A DNA stretch of 57,145 nt from Muribaculaceae bacterium (GCA_017935045.1 JAGBIJ010000023.1:1-57145); one strand, 5' to 3'; shown: positions 25,318 to 34,802, counted from the stretch's first letter. A program made the numbers and translations. Notes: a model not told the origin generated them from the sequence alone.

Positions 25318-25638
25318 AGAGGCTGTTAAAAACAAATGTGAATTATGGGGCGGCGGTTTTTCAGGCAGAATACGGTTAAGTCGAAGGAGCATAGCGGGCT
25401 ATGCGACTGAGGCGCGGCCGGATTCTGACGAAAATCCGGCGGACATTGCAAATTATCCTTATTTTTTATCATTGTGTGTAAAATTATTCAATTCAGTTAT
25501 TATTGCGTGGTCTCGAAATCGCAAATGTATTTTGTCCTTTGTCTCAGTCGCATAGCCCGCTATGCTCCTTTGCCTGCATTACAAAATCCAAGTTGCGATT
25601 TCGACCCCATAATTCACATTTGTTATTAAACAGCCTCT
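25318..25638. repeat. Foldback (MITE-like) intergenic repeat
   Basis: The ends are about 33-base inverted repeats starting AGAGGCTGTT (25318 onward, and reverse-complemented to 25638). Inside, a 26-base exact inverted repeat (25386-25411 and 25543-25568) is itself palindromic around GCATAGC. A third pair (CGAAATCGCAA at 25514-25524 and its complement at 25593-25603) nests in the right half. There is no ORF. A lone copy of the end lies at 19598-19634, so it is a dispersed repeat. It fills the whole gap between the nitroreductase and FMN-binding genes, and its right edge contributes the TAA of the latter. Confidence 0.8.
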
Positions 25639-26705
25639 TAAGAGGGTTGCTTGAGCAGGCTTCCCGTCGGACAGACGAAACGGCAGAAAGGACGCGGTAT
25701 GACGACGGACAGCAATGTGAAGGCCGCTCCCACTCCGATGACGGTCCAGGATGCGCTGCGGACGATAAAGGCTGTGAAAATCTCATAGTCGATCCACGAT
25801 GCTCCCCATCCGGCGAACAGCAGCGTCATCAGGGTTATCCAGAGGGCCTGGCGCACGGTGTCGAGTGTCCTGACCGCAGTGGGCGAGAGAGGCAGCTTGC
25901 GCTTCGACAACTGTCCGGCCAGATCCTGAAGCGAGCCGAACGGGCATATCCAGGCGCAATAGTGCTGCCCCTTGCCGGCGAGAGGATACAGGAGGCCGAC
26001 AATCATCAGTATGGCGGCAGTAACGGAGGCCACGCTGAAGGTCAGTGAGCCGGAGAAGAAATTGAGCATCATTGCGTAGTCGATGAATGTGCCGGCCCAG
26101 AAACCGAGTACACCGACGTTGGCTAATTGCTGAATCAGACGGTAAAGCCTGTTGTGGACGAACAGGGGTATGACGGCTCCGCACAGCAGTACGGCCAGTG
26201 CCGCCAGACCGGCTGCGCCGGTGCCAGCGCTGCGGGGCCGGGCGTGTACTCCGGCGTCGAGCGCGTAGGCCACACCGGCTCTTACATTTTCTATATATGC
26301 CCGCGACGAGTAAGTGGCTCCGCTGACAGCGTCCACCTCTTTCCGGGCCGCTTCCTGCAGCGTCAGACCGTCCCAGGCATGTGTCAGCCCGGCCTTCTCC
26401 AGCTTGCGGAAGAATCCGGGTGTCTCGCTGTTGGGCTGCGAGCTGACCGAGTCTATGCGACCGCCGGATACATATATTGAGAGAGGCACCGGTCCCCCGT
26501 AGCCTGCTATGTCCTTGCCCGGAATGGCTGTATTGATTATTTCAGTCCCGGCGTTTCGGGTAATGATCTGAGCGCTTTCCGACTCGGCCGACGGCTTATA
26601 GCCGAACAGACGCCCGTCATGGACGAGCGCCAGCGCGCACAACAGGCAGAACACGGCTGCGAATCCCGCCGCCCGGCTCCAGAAATTATATTGCTTCAAA
26701 CTCAT
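25638..26705 (-). CDS. FMN-binding and 4Fe-4S membrane protein (NosR/NapH-like)
   Basis: 355 residues. One transmembrane helix (about 10-29) precedes an extracytoplasmic FMN_bind domain (about 50-150) with the flavinylation motif SGATYS (Thr about 131 accepts FMN through a phosphoester bond, by family knowledge). Five or so helices follow, with two Cys motifs, CAWICPFGSL and CRFVCPTGSL, of the NapH/NosR polyferredoxin type. It should move electrons across the inner membrane to a covalently bound flavin outside. The C-terminus stops abruptly after CPTGSLLKQPS at the edge of the repeat element, so a few residues may have been lost. No apbE flavin transferase gene is in the window. Confidence 0.85.
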   Translation of the reverse strand: MSLKQYNFWSRAAGFAAVFCLLCALALVHDGRLFGYKPSAESESAQIITRNAGTEIINTAIPGKDIAGYGGPVPLSIYVSGGRIDSVSSQPNSETPGFFRKLEKAGLTHAWDGLTLQEAARKEVDAVSGATYSSRAYIENVRAGVAYALDAGVHARPRSAGTGAAGLAALAVLLCGAVIPLFVHNRLYRLIQQLANVGVLGFWAGTFIDYAMMLNFFSGSLTFSVASVTAAILMIVGLLYPLAGKGQHYCAWICPFGSLQDLAGQLSKRKLPLSPTAVRTLDTVRQALWITLMTLLFAGWGASWIDYEIFTAFIVRSASWTVIGVGAAFTLLSVVIPRPFCRFVCPTGSLLKQPS

Positions 26706-26734
26706 CTTAGGGTAGAAATGCTATTTAATTGATT

Positions 26735-28516
26735 CTAATCACTTACCGTTACACTTTCGTACTCCGATTCTGGGATTGTGATGCCGTTACGCGAGGCTTC
26801 CCGGCGCAATTTTCGCATTTCTTTCTGAGCATCACGCAAAATACGCTTCATCTGTGTGTATTTCATGCCCCAAGACCCTTCGGAAGTGCCCGAAACAGCT
26901 TTGCCGTCTTTTGATTTTCTGGTTCCTTCGCGCGTCAGTGCTTCATATACAGATTTCGCATTGCGCTCGTAACGGCGATAGATGTCCATATATCCGGCTT
27001 CGCTTAAAGCTGCCTTATTGCTGCCCGAATTACTTTCGGCATAGTTTGAACTCAGTGGGCTCGAGTAAGAGTTGTCACTGTATGAATCAATGCCTGAAGA
27101 TGAGAAATCCGAAGTACTCATCGCTGTGTTGCCGGATACAGTGCTATAAGTCACGGCTCCGATGGTCAGTACGGCTCCGGCTATTTGCAGTCCCGTCAGC
27201 ACCCTGTTCCATCGGCGACTGTTGCGCTCGGACTTGGCAGCCTTCATATTAGCCTTGAAATCTTCATTTTCCGGGTCAAGGCGGTGCGCTACGGTAAAAT
27301 GATTGATTGCATGCTTAAGATCATCGCATGAAGATGCATAGAATATGCCCATATTGTTGTGCGCAGCGGCGCACGCAGGCCAGATTCCAATAAGACGCTG
27401 TGTATAATAAGTGCCTTTTTCTTCAGCGCTCGACTTAAGCATATTCTCTATAAATTCGGTCTCAACGAGACCATTGACATCCACTTTAGTGGAATGTACG
27501 CCGACTTTAGCTGTCGCCACTCCATCGCCGAACTTACTAATCGATTCAAACACACCGGGTATAATCCATCCTCCTGAACGGTTAAGCAGCCCTACAGCCG
27601 GCTTGCCGTCGCCATGCACAGTTTCTTCAACGACGAATATATGTTCCTTTGGCTGATAGTCCACAGACTTATATACAGGCTGCAGAATCTCGCGGCCATA
27701 ACTGTCCATTATACCGCAGTTCTCTCCGTTGGTCCATAGATAATATCCATCCTGAATGTTGCTGACAGAGCCAATGGCCGGTTTGGGCTCCTGGCTGCTG
27801 ACAGAATTGAGATCAGGGTCGGACATAAGCGTGTTGGTATAAGTTTCGCTATTGATTACGCTTGACAGAAAATCGCTGTAATATCCTTCGCTCAGGCGGG
27901 TTTTAACAGTCTTGCGAGCCTCCTTATAAGGTTTGTTCTTTATTGGCACAGTCTTCATGATTTCCTTGGCCAGATATGAACAGGGTACTACTGTGTCACC
28001 GCTAAGGTCAATGCAGCCGAATTTGTTGCCCATTTTCACAACAGCCATAAGGTCATCACCAAAATTTTCAGCCTTATCGAAGCCAGGAGAGAATACAAAA
28101 TTGCCGCGCTTGTCGATATAACCGTACTTACCATCCTTCTTGACAACTGCCATGCCATAATGAAAACCTTCCATGTCGTCCATAGGCTCGAATTGAGGCT
28201 CAATTACAAAACGATTATAGCGGTCAATGAATCCAACTTTGCCATTGATTTCAACTGCGGCCAGACCTTCGGAAAACTCCTTTGAAGCCTTATCATATTG
28301 GGGAGCAATGACCCATTCGGTCTTCATGTCGGAATTCAATTCCTCCTTGCCATTTCCTAATTTATGTGCTTCTGCCCACCAATATTTCTTTTCGCCTACA
28401 TTTTCGTAGCCGTATTTTTTCGATTCAGAATCCTTGCGGGCCTGCAAAATCTGTTCTTGAGCCCAGAGGTTGATAACCGAAATCAGCATCATGTCGACAA
28501 AACATAAGTTTCTCAT
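26735..28516 (-). CDS. WG-repeat protein
   Basis: 593 residues. A short hydrophobic N-terminus (LCFVDMMLISVINLWAQ) looks like a signal peptide. WG (Trp-Gly-type) beta-repeats occupy about 60-180 and 235-360, with repeats of the form G-VGFIDRYNRFVIEPQF and GKYGYIDKRGNFVFSP. A tetratricopeptide-like helical stretch (about 375-425), a hydrophobic segment (about 430-460), a Ser/Asn-rich linker and a basic helical C-terminus (about 530-593) follow. WG repeats are of unknown function and are thought to bind ligands. It is more AT-rich than its neighbours, has its own promoter (28539-28570), and may be a recent acquisition. Confidence 0.85.
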   Translation of the reverse strand: MRNLCFVDMMLISVINLWAQEQILQARKDSESKKYGYENVGEKKYWWAEAHKLGNGKEELNSDMKTEWVIAPQYDKASKEFSEGLAAVEINGKVGFIDRYNRFVIEPQFEPMDDMEGFHYGMAVVKKDGKYGYIDKRGNFVFSPGFDKAENFGDDLMAVVKMGNKFGCIDLSGDTVVPCSYLAKEIMKTVPIKNKPYKEARKTVKTRLSEGYYSDFLSSVINSETYTNTLMSDPDLNSVSSQEPKPAIGSVSNIQDGYYLWTNGENCGIMDSYGREILQPVYKSVDYQPKEHIFVVEETVHGDGKPAVGLLNRSGGWIIPGVFESISKFGDGVATAKVGVHSTKVDVNGLVETEFIENMLKSSAEEKGTYYTQRLIGIWPACAAAHNNMGIFYASSCDDLKHAINHFTVAHRLDPENEDFKANMKAAKSERNSRRWNRVLTGLQIAGAVLTIGAVTYSTVSGNTAMSTSDFSSSGIDSYSDNSYSSPLSSNYAESNSGSNKAALSEAGYMDIYRRYERNAKSVYEALTREGTRKSKDGKAVSGTSEGSWGMKYTQMKRILRDAQKEMRKLRREASRNGITIPESEYESVTVSD

Positions 28517-28538
28517 TTCAAAGCGGTATAGTTACACG

Positions 28539-28570
28539 CAAAATTACAAAATTTCCATGATATATACAAA
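28539..28570 (-). promoter_or_regulatory. Promoter of the WG-repeat gene
   Basis: On the minus strand TTTG (28567-28570) and TAATTTTG (28539-28546) are 20 bases apart. The predicted start lies about 16 bases before the ATG at 28516. Confidence 0.75.
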
Positions 28571-28643
28571 CCGGCAAATGTCATCTTCAAATATTTTCAG
28601 TGATCATACGCTGATTATCATCGTTGACCGGAGGGGGCGGCAG

Positions 28644-28680
28644 AAAAAAGAGCGCGGCCCGGCGGGGTCGCGCTTCTTTT
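28644..28680. terminator. Terminator of the DUF5689 operon
   Basis: AGCGCGGCCC (28651-28660) pairs with GGGGTCGCGCT (28664-28674, one bulge). An A-run at 28644-28648 gives a T-run for the minus strand, and TTCTTTT follows on the plus strand. It lies 17 bases past the DUF5689 gene stop. Confidence 0.8.
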
Positions 28681-28697
28681 CGGATGGAGACGGGGTG

Positions 28698-30899
28698 TCA
28701 GAGCTCTTTGTACTCGCTGATGTTTTTGACTCCGCGGGTGCCAAAGTAGCGTGTGATGTCGCCTTTGACGAGGATGTGCTTCTTATAGATGGAGGGATTC
28801 TTGGCGATGCCCAGCTGGTCACGGATCGCTCCGGCTTTTATGCCGCCGGGGATGGAATTGGAGGTTGAGCTGGCGCTGGCTGTGGAACCGAGAATTATGT
28901 TGGTGTTATTATATTCCTCCACACTGGAAGTGTCATCTGTAAACTTGGCGTTGTCAGGCCATTTCTTGCCATCAATGTATCCTACTACATAGCAGTCTAC
29001 CCATACGCCGGTGGCGTCGGCTGTGGTTGCCATGACCTCGGCTACGGTGTAGGGGTCGCTCACGGAGCCTTTGCCACCCGTATCAGGGTCTTCTGGCTCG
29101 GTGGTGCCGCCGCTGCTCTGGGATTTGCCTACAAGTACGTTGTCCACGCACCAGGTGGCGTAATTGGCTGCCTGAGGAGACTTGTAGACGAAGCCGATGT
29201 ATATCACGCCGGAGAACTGCGAGAGGTCGATTTTGCCGGAGTTTACCCACTGGCTGTAGCCGCTGGCCGGAGCTGTCGCCAAAGTAGGATTGAGCTTGGT
29301 CAGCTTGGCCTTGGCCGGGTCGTTGCTGTCCATTACGTAAACCTCGAAGGAAGACTCTGTGGAGGAGTAGCCGTTGACCTGAGTGTCGAAGCTTAATACC
29401 TTTTCGGGCATTTCGGCAGCGTTGATGGCCGGAGTGATAAGCCAGCTCTCAAAAGGAGGCTGGTTACCTTTGAAGCCGGTCATGGCGGCGTACGCGTTGT
29501 CGTTGAAAGTGGTCACGTACCATTCTTTGTCGCCTTTGACCTTGATGTTTTTCCAGCTTGAGGGTATTGAGCCGGAGGCAAATGTCTCGTCGATTGTGCT
29601 TACGGTCTCGCCCGGGTCTGTTCCGGGGTCGACGCCTTCGATTTTGTATTCGGTCACGGCTCCGCTGGTGTTGAGCAGGCCGTAGGTGCCGAGATAGGAG
29701 TCAAACGAGCCGGTAACGCTTATCTTCTTGCCGTAGTTGCGGGGGTTGTCGACCAGGTTGCCGTGTTTGCGCAGCGATGAGCCCTGGGGCAGCGTGAGGA
29801 CAAGACACTTGTTGATGTCCTTTACGTCGGCCGCGGGAGCGATGACCAGAGTGTTGTCTATCTCGGCGTCGGCGCTCCAGATGATTTTGTCGTTGGAATC
29901 GATGTCGGTCACGCCGGCTTTGACGGAGCCGACGATGTAGCCTTCGGTCCAGCCGCTCTTTCCGGTGCCCTGAAGCTCGATGGCCTCGGCTACGGTATAG
30001 GGGTCGGAAGCCTGTCCCTTGGCGTCGAAGATGCAGTCAGCCGAGGAGCGGAGCAGGAGCTGCCACTTACCGTTGAAGTAGGAGAGGATACCCATGACGT
30101 CGCCTGTGCCGGCGGGCATGATTTCGGAGCGGAACGAGGAGTAGCTGGAGTTGCGCACCAGGATAGAGTTGCCGTTGGCGTCGAGCAGGTTGCGGTTTGT
30201 AGTAGCGTCGGACTCGGCGAAGGGAAGCTCGCCGCCGCCCTCGAAGTGGACGTTGCGGAAGACTACGAGCTGGCTCTGCCACTCGCGTTGGCCCGCGGGA
30301 GTGGTGGGCAGGTTGCCCATGTCGGCTACCAGACAGTACATGGAGCCATCGGTGGGGCGGGGCTCGCCGGGATTGATGTACTTGTACTCAGGCTCGGGGA
30401 AACCGTTGAGCTCGGCGTGGGTCTGGAAAAGATTGTAATCCATGAAGGATACCTGCGGCGTACCGTTGTACTCACCGTAGCCGCCTACCTGCTGCAGACC
30501 GGCGTATTTGCCGAATCCCAGCTCGGTAAGATTGACCACGACCTCCTGGCCCACACGATACGTATTGTTCATGCCGGTCTGGTTGATGGAGAAAGTCAGG
30601 GCTCCCGTCTCGTCCTGGATTACGAGGCTCTTGTATATGTTGCCGGTTGCGTCGGAAGAAACCACGCGGCCATGGACTATCACGTCTTCGTCTGCGGCGG
30701 TCTTGCCTACAGTAGTATAATAGTTGAGGTCATCCTGCCAGTATTGCTCCTTGAGCTGGGCGATGGTGGTGTTGGCCACCATCGTGGCCTTGGGCTCATC
30801 GATAGGGGGCAGGTCGAAGTCGTTCTGACATGAGGTCAGGGATGCGCCGGCAGCCATGGCCACGGCGGCGAGACTCAGATATTTGTTGAAAAGTTTCAT
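28698..30899 (-). CDS. DUF5689 lipoprotein with OB-like and choice-of-anchor-J domains
   Basis: 733 residues. It has a lipobox (ASLTSC, Cys about 24). Domains in order: DUF5689-like (about 38-290; VIVHGRVVSSDATGNIYKSL reads as an OB-fold strand set); a DUF6359-type module beginning DPYTVAEAIELQGTGKSGW (about 295-420); a jelly-roll choice-of-anchor-J domain (about 430-595; DETFASGSIPSSW, then WCVDNVLVG); a Gly/Pro/Glu linker; and a second DUF6359 module beginning DPYTVAEVMATTADATG (about 615-733). It is expected on the cell surface or in the periplasm. It is third in an operon after a secreted DNase I-fold enzyme and a TonB receptor; OB-fold domains bind nucleic acid or sugars, so substrate capture for that receptor is a reasonable inference. 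Confidence 0.8.
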   Translation of the reverse strand: MKLFNKYLSLAAVAMAAGASLTSCQNDFDLPPIDEPKATMVANTTIAQLKEQYWQDDLNYYTTVGKTAADEDVIVHGRVVSSDATGNIYKSLVIQDETGALTFSINQTGMNNTYRVGQEVVVNLTELGFGKYAGLQQVGGYGEYNGTPQVSFMDYNLFQTHAELNGFPEPEYKYINPGEPRPTDGSMYCLVADMGNLPTTPAGQREWQSQLVVFRNVHFEGGGELPFAESDATTNRNLLDANGNSILVRNSSYSSFRSEIMPAGTGDVMGILSYFNGKWQLLLRSSADCIFDAKGQASDPYTVAEAIELQGTGKSGWTEGYIVGSVKAGVTDIDSNDKIIWSADAEIDNTLVIAPAADVKDINKCLVLTLPQGSSLRKHGNLVDNPRNYGKKISVTGSFDSYLGTYGLLNTSGAVTEYKIEGVDPGTDPGETVSTIDETFASGSIPSSWKNIKVKGDKEWYVTTFNDNAYAAMTGFKGNQPPFESWLITPAINAAEMPEKVLSFDTQVNGYSSTESSFEVYVMDSNDPAKAKLTKLNPTLATAPASGYSQWVNSGKIDLSQFSGVIYIGFVYKSPQAANYATWCVDNVLVGKSQSSGGTTEPEDPDTGGKGSVSDPYTVAEVMATTADATGVWVDCYVVGYIDGKKWPDNAKFTDDTSSVEEYNNTNIILGSTASASSTSNSIPGGIKAGAIRDQLGIAKNPSIYKKHILVKGDITRYFGTRGVKNISEYKEL

Positions 30900-30922
30900 A
30901 TAGTGTATTTTTTATTTTTCTG

Positions 30923-33709
30923 TTAGAAACGGATGCCTACGTTGAAGTTGATTTTTATACCCTGGGCATAGCGCAGGCGGTTGGCCCACTTGTCGACGTT
31001 GAAGTTGGTGTAGTCAAATCGGTTCTGCTGCTGTCCCCATACCTGGATGTTGCGGTTGTTGAGTACATTGTTGACATTCAGGTTGAAGTTGATGGAGCCG
31101 AAGTGCGTATAAAGCACCTTGCCGACAGAGATATTCATCACGAAAGCGTCTTTCAGCTTGTCCTGACGGGTAATCTCGTGGAGCTTGTTCATGATGTCTT
31201 CCTTAGTGTCGCCGGCAGAGATTATGCCGTCCATCTGGAAGTGGCGCATAGGCGACAGGTACATATATGTGTCTCCCATCCATGAACCGTTGATTCCGAA
31301 GAACCAGTTGTGGGGCGCGGCCCAGTCAAGGCCTACGCTGTACGCCTGCTGCGGCGAGCCGCCCAGATAGTAGTTCTTGAGGTAAGCTGTGTTCTCGATG
31401 TCGGGGTACAGGCCGTTTTCAAACGAGATGTAGGCCGTGGGGCGGTTCTTGTACTGCGCGCGGGAGAATGTGCCGACGGCGCTGACGGTCAGTGAGGGGA
31501 GGATGGCGTACTGCAAGCCGATCTCCACACCTTTGTATGTGCGGTCTACATCTTTGAGCAGACATGTGGCGTTGGTGCCGTTCACATCGTCATAGTAGAG
31601 TGTGTACTCCATGCCGTTGTAGGTATTGGTCCAATAGCCGGTGACAGAGCCGCGGAAGCGGTTGTAGTTCCATACGTACGAGATATCGCCGCTCAGGTAT
31701 CGCTCCGAACCGAGGTCGGGTACAGTCTTGTCCTTGATGTTGGCGCTGATATAAGAAGTATAGAATGTAGGGGCGTTGGTGCCGTAGGCGGCGTGGGCTA
31801 CGAAGTAATTGCGTCCGTTGAGCTTATAGGTGGCTCCCGCCTTGATGCCTGCATCGTCGAACGTATGGCGCTTGCCGGTACCGTAGGAGTCGTCGGGATT
31901 GCGGCCGTTCATGAAGTTGCCATGGCGCACGAAGTTGGTGTAAGAGATGTTGATACCGTAGTTCACGTCCCAGTGCGTGGTCTTGATCTGGTGCTGCAGC
32001 CAGGCCATGGCGTTGAGATAACGCATATTGTAGTCATAACCTATGGTGTCACCCTTTTTGGCCTTGTGGTTGGGGTTGAGCAGATTGTTCTGCAGCTTGG
32101 GGTCGCTGGTGGCGAAGTCGCGCTCATAGAAAGTGTCGACATCATACCAGAACTCGCCTCCGAGCAGGTCGTAGACCGTCTTGTAGAAATGAGTGTCGGT
32201 ATAGTTGAACGACAGGCCGCCCTGCAGCGTCTGGGTGTCGCTGATGCGGTGGTTCAGATAGGTATTGAACATCCAGGAAGTGGCGTTGGTGTGGCGCGCC
32301 GACAGGATATAGGAGCTTTGTCCGACGAGCGCGGGGTTGCGGTCGAAGTTCTCGCGGTTCATCACATTGGCGTAGTAGATGGCGTCCCAGTTGATCTGGC
32401 TTACGTTCTGGTTGTGGCGCCACTGGTCGGCGACGAAGTCATAGACACCCTTCTGGTAGTCGTAGAGCGCGGTGCCGGGTTCGGCCGTGGGGGCGATGTA
32501 TGAAGGCAGATACTTATAGTAGTCCGGACGCGGGTCGGCCGAGTTGGAGGTACGGTCGAAAGATGTAGTGGCGTAGCGGTTGGATCGGAAAGCTACGGCC
32601 GTGTTCAGCGTAGTGCCGTCTTTCGGTTTCCATATCCAGTTGAAGATGACCGAGGGGTCGAACGTGTTGCGGATACGCGAAGAGCGCTTCTTGCCGTTGA
32701 ACCAGCCCCAGGCCGGGTTATACAGATTGTCGTCCAGCAGGTCGAAAGCCTCCTGATATGAATACATCTGTGTGGCACGCTGTGTGGGCGCGCCCCAGGT
32801 GGTCAGGTTGATGGAGTGCTTTTCGTTGAATACTTTCTGGATTGACAGGGCGTATGCCAGCGAATTGTAGAATGTGCCTTCCACTACGCCTTCGGGCGCG
32901 TAGCGGCCCATCAGAGTGGCCGAGAAAGCCCAGCCGTGCTTATTGAGGCCGGAGTTGTACTGCAGGCCTGCGCGCAGCATATAGTCGGAGTTGGTATAAG
33001 TGGCCATACCTCGGAAACCGGGCGAATACTCGGACGCATACGTGGTATAGTTGGTCGCGCCGCCCAGGCCGCCGAATCCGAATGACACAGCCTCGGTGCC
33101 GATTCCCACCGTCTTGTTGCGGAACGTATTGGATGTCATGCCGCCCAGGCCGCTCCAGTTGAATCTGCCGGAGCGAGGGTCGTTGAAGTCCACTCCGTTG
33201 ATGTAGCCTTTCTGCATCTCGGAGTTGTATCCGCGCAGACGGAAATACATGGGCTGGAAGTTGAACGAGGCTTTCTGATAGTAGACATCGTCATTGGCGC
33301 CCTGAATTGTGGCTATGGACTGGTTAGAGCTGTCGTCGTCCAGCAGCTCCATCTCATCGAAGATGTAGTCAGTGGCAGAGTTGAGCGATTCGTTCATGTA
33401 GCCGGCTGCCTTCAGGTCTATCGGCGCCAGTTCCCGTGTCTGGCCTGCAATGATGTTGACGTCGACGTATGCGTCGTCAAAACCGTAAGCCATCACTTTG
33501 AGTACGTCAGTGCCTGTTTGGGCGTTGGAGATGGTAAAGGAGCCGTTGGCATCCGTTACCACCAGGATGCCCTGGTCCTGCAGCAGAACCGAGGCGTTTT
33601 CCACGGGCTGCGAGGTAGCTGAGTTCCGCACTACGCCGCGCAGCCCTGTGGCTGCCAGCGACGGTAGCGAGAACGCCAGACATAGAATTATTAATAAGCG
33701 TTGTTTCAT
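30923..33709 (-). CDS. TonB-dependent receptor with carboxypeptidase-regulatory-like domain
   Basis: 928 residues counted from the ATG at 33709 (MKQRLLIILCLAFS), which begins a clean signal peptide; an upstream ATG at 33745 adds 12 unlikely residues. Residues about 22-100 form the CarboxypepD_reg-like sandwich (GLRGVVRNSATSQPVENASV), followed by a plug and a 22-strand barrel that ends INFNVGIRF. A Ser-rich acidic region (DEMELLDDDSSNQS) lies in the plug. It imports a ligand across the outer membrane using TonB energy. No SusD-like gene accompanies it; the neighbours are a DNase I-fold enzyme (41 bases upstream) and a DUF5689 lipoprotein (23 bases downstream), so it is not a standard glycan locus. 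Confidence 0.92.
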   Translation of the reverse strand: MKQRLLIILCLAFSLPSLAATGLRGVVRNSATSQPVENASVLLQDQGILVVTDANGSFTISNAQTGTDVLKVMAYGFDDAYVDVNIIAGQTRELAPIDLKAAGYMNESLNSATDYIFDEMELLDDDSSNQSIATIQGANDDVYYQKASFNFQPMYFRLRGYNSEMQKGYINGVDFNDPRSGRFNWSGLGGMTSNTFRNKTVGIGTEAVSFGFGGLGGATNYTTYASEYSPGFRGMATYTNSDYMLRAGLQYNSGLNKHGWAFSATLMGRYAPEGVVEGTFYNSLAYALSIQKVFNEKHSINLTTWGAPTQRATQMYSYQEAFDLLDDNLYNPAWGWFNGKKRSSRIRNTFDPSVIFNWIWKPKDGTTLNTAVAFRSNRYATTSFDRTSNSADPRPDYYKYLPSYIAPTAEPGTALYDYQKGVYDFVADQWRHNQNVSQINWDAIYYANVMNRENFDRNPALVGQSSYILSARHTNATSWMFNTYLNHRISDTQTLQGGLSFNYTDTHFYKTVYDLLGGEFWYDVDTFYERDFATSDPKLQNNLLNPNHKAKKGDTIGYDYNMRYLNAMAWLQHQIKTTHWDVNYGINISYTNFVRHGNFMNGRNPDDSYGTGKRHTFDDAGIKAGATYKLNGRNYFVAHAAYGTNAPTFYTSYISANIKDKTVPDLGSERYLSGDISYVWNYNRFRGSVTGYWTNTYNGMEYTLYYDDVNGTNATCLLKDVDRTYKGVEIGLQYAILPSLTVSAVGTFSRAQYKNRPTAYISFENGLYPDIENTAYLKNYYLGGSPQQAYSVGLDWAAPHNWFFGINGSWMGDTYMYLSPMRHFQMDGIISAGDTKEDIMNKLHEITRQDKLKDAFVMNISVGKVLYTHFGSINFNLNVNNVLNNRNIQVWGQQQNRFDYTNFNVDKWANRLRYAQGIKINFNVGIRF

Positions 33710-33749
33710 AAATATGAATATTGATAATTTTTCACTTTGTGCCACCGGG

Positions 33750-34802
33750 TTACTTTACAGGCTGGAACAGAAATACCTCCGTAGGGAAGTGGTCGGAATA
33801 ACCGCCCGTAAAGCGTCCTTCGGAGAAGGTACGCAGCGGATAGCCCTTGTAGCGCCCTTCCTGCTGGCGCAGAAACTCGTCGTTGCGCACTATGGCGTTC
33901 AGGTATTTCAGAGGCGATGCGCCCTGCTCCGTAAGGTTGTACGAAAGTATGATCTGGTCAAACAGTCCCCAGCTGCCACGGTAAATGTAGGAACCGATAC
34001 CGTCGTCAAACAGTTTCCAGAACGGATTGAAGAATTCCCCCGGAGCAGTCTTGTCCTGCTTCTTGCGGGCCAGCAGTACGTCGGTTACCGATCGGTTGTT
34101 GGGATAGTCGTTGAGGTCTCCCATAACGATGACACCCATTTTGGGGTCAATGGTCAGCAGCGAGTCGGCTATTTGTTTGCTCAGGGCGGCGGCAGCCTCG
34201 CGCAGATGGCTGCTCTGTTCGGTACCGCCGCGGCGGGAAGGCCAATGGTTCACTATGAAGGCTATGCGGTCGCCGTTCAGAGTGCCTACCACACACATCT
34301 GGTCGCGTGTACGGAAATTGGGCATGCTCTCTATCTTGAGTCGATGGTTGGTGACGCGCTCCAGCTTGAACATACGGGGATTGTAGATCAGACCCACATC
34401 CACTCCGCGCAGGTCGGGCGAGTCATGGTGTACTATCTGATAGCTTTTCGACGCTATCTGCGGATCTTTGACCAGGTCCTTGAGTACCGTTATGTTCTCG
34501 ATTTCAGAGAGAGCTATGACGGCCGGCCCCTCGGGGGTGGTCCTGGTCTTCATCGATGCTATGACCTGGGCGATATTGTGTATCTTTTTCCAGTATTTCT
34601 GACTGTCCCACTGGTATTTGCCCTGCGGAGAGAATTCAAGGTCATACTTGCCGTTGTTGTTGATGGTGTCGAAAAGGTTTTCCAGATTGTAGAAAGCTAC
34701 GCCATAAACGCGGCCCTTGCGGCTCTGGGCTGTCAGCGCGGGCGCCACAGCCAGCAGCATCAGCAGCGCGATGGCGGCTATCCTCAGTTTAATGCGGTTC
34801 AT
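33750..34802 (-). CDS. Secreted endonuclease/exonuclease/phosphatase-family enzyme
   Basis: 350 residues. A signal peptide (IAAIALLMLLAVAPALTAQ) sends it to the periplasm or beyond. The DNase I-like EEP fold is intact: FYNLENLFD (metal Asn), ALSEIENITV (metal Glu), HHDSPDLRGVDVGLIY, VNHWPSRRGG (catalytic His), VMGDLNDYP (Asp/Asn pair) and GYSDHFP (the Asp-His pair). It should cleave phosphodiester or phosphomonoester bonds; nucleic acid is the likeliest substrate, but inositol phosphates or lipids cannot be excluded. It leads the operon with the TonB receptor and DUF5689 lipoprotein. No consensus promoter was found in the 260 bases upstream. Confidence 0.9.
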   Translation of the reverse strand: MNRIKLRIAAIALLMLLAVAPALTAQSRKGRVYGVAFYNLENLFDTINNNGKYDLEFSPQGKYQWDSQKYWKKIHNIAQVIASMKTRTTPEGPAVIALSEIENITVLKDLVKDPQIASKSYQIVHHDSPDLRGVDVGLIYNPRMFKLERVTNHRLKIESMPNFRTRDQMCVVGTLNGDRIAFIVNHWPSRRGGTEQSSHLREAAAALSKQIADSLLTIDPKMGVIVMGDLNDYPNNRSVTDVLLARKKQDKTAPGEFFNPFWKLFDDGIGSYIYRGSWGLFDQIILSYNLTEQGASPLKYLNAIVRNDEFLRQQEGRYKGYPLRTFSEGRFTGGYSDHFPTEVFLFQPVK

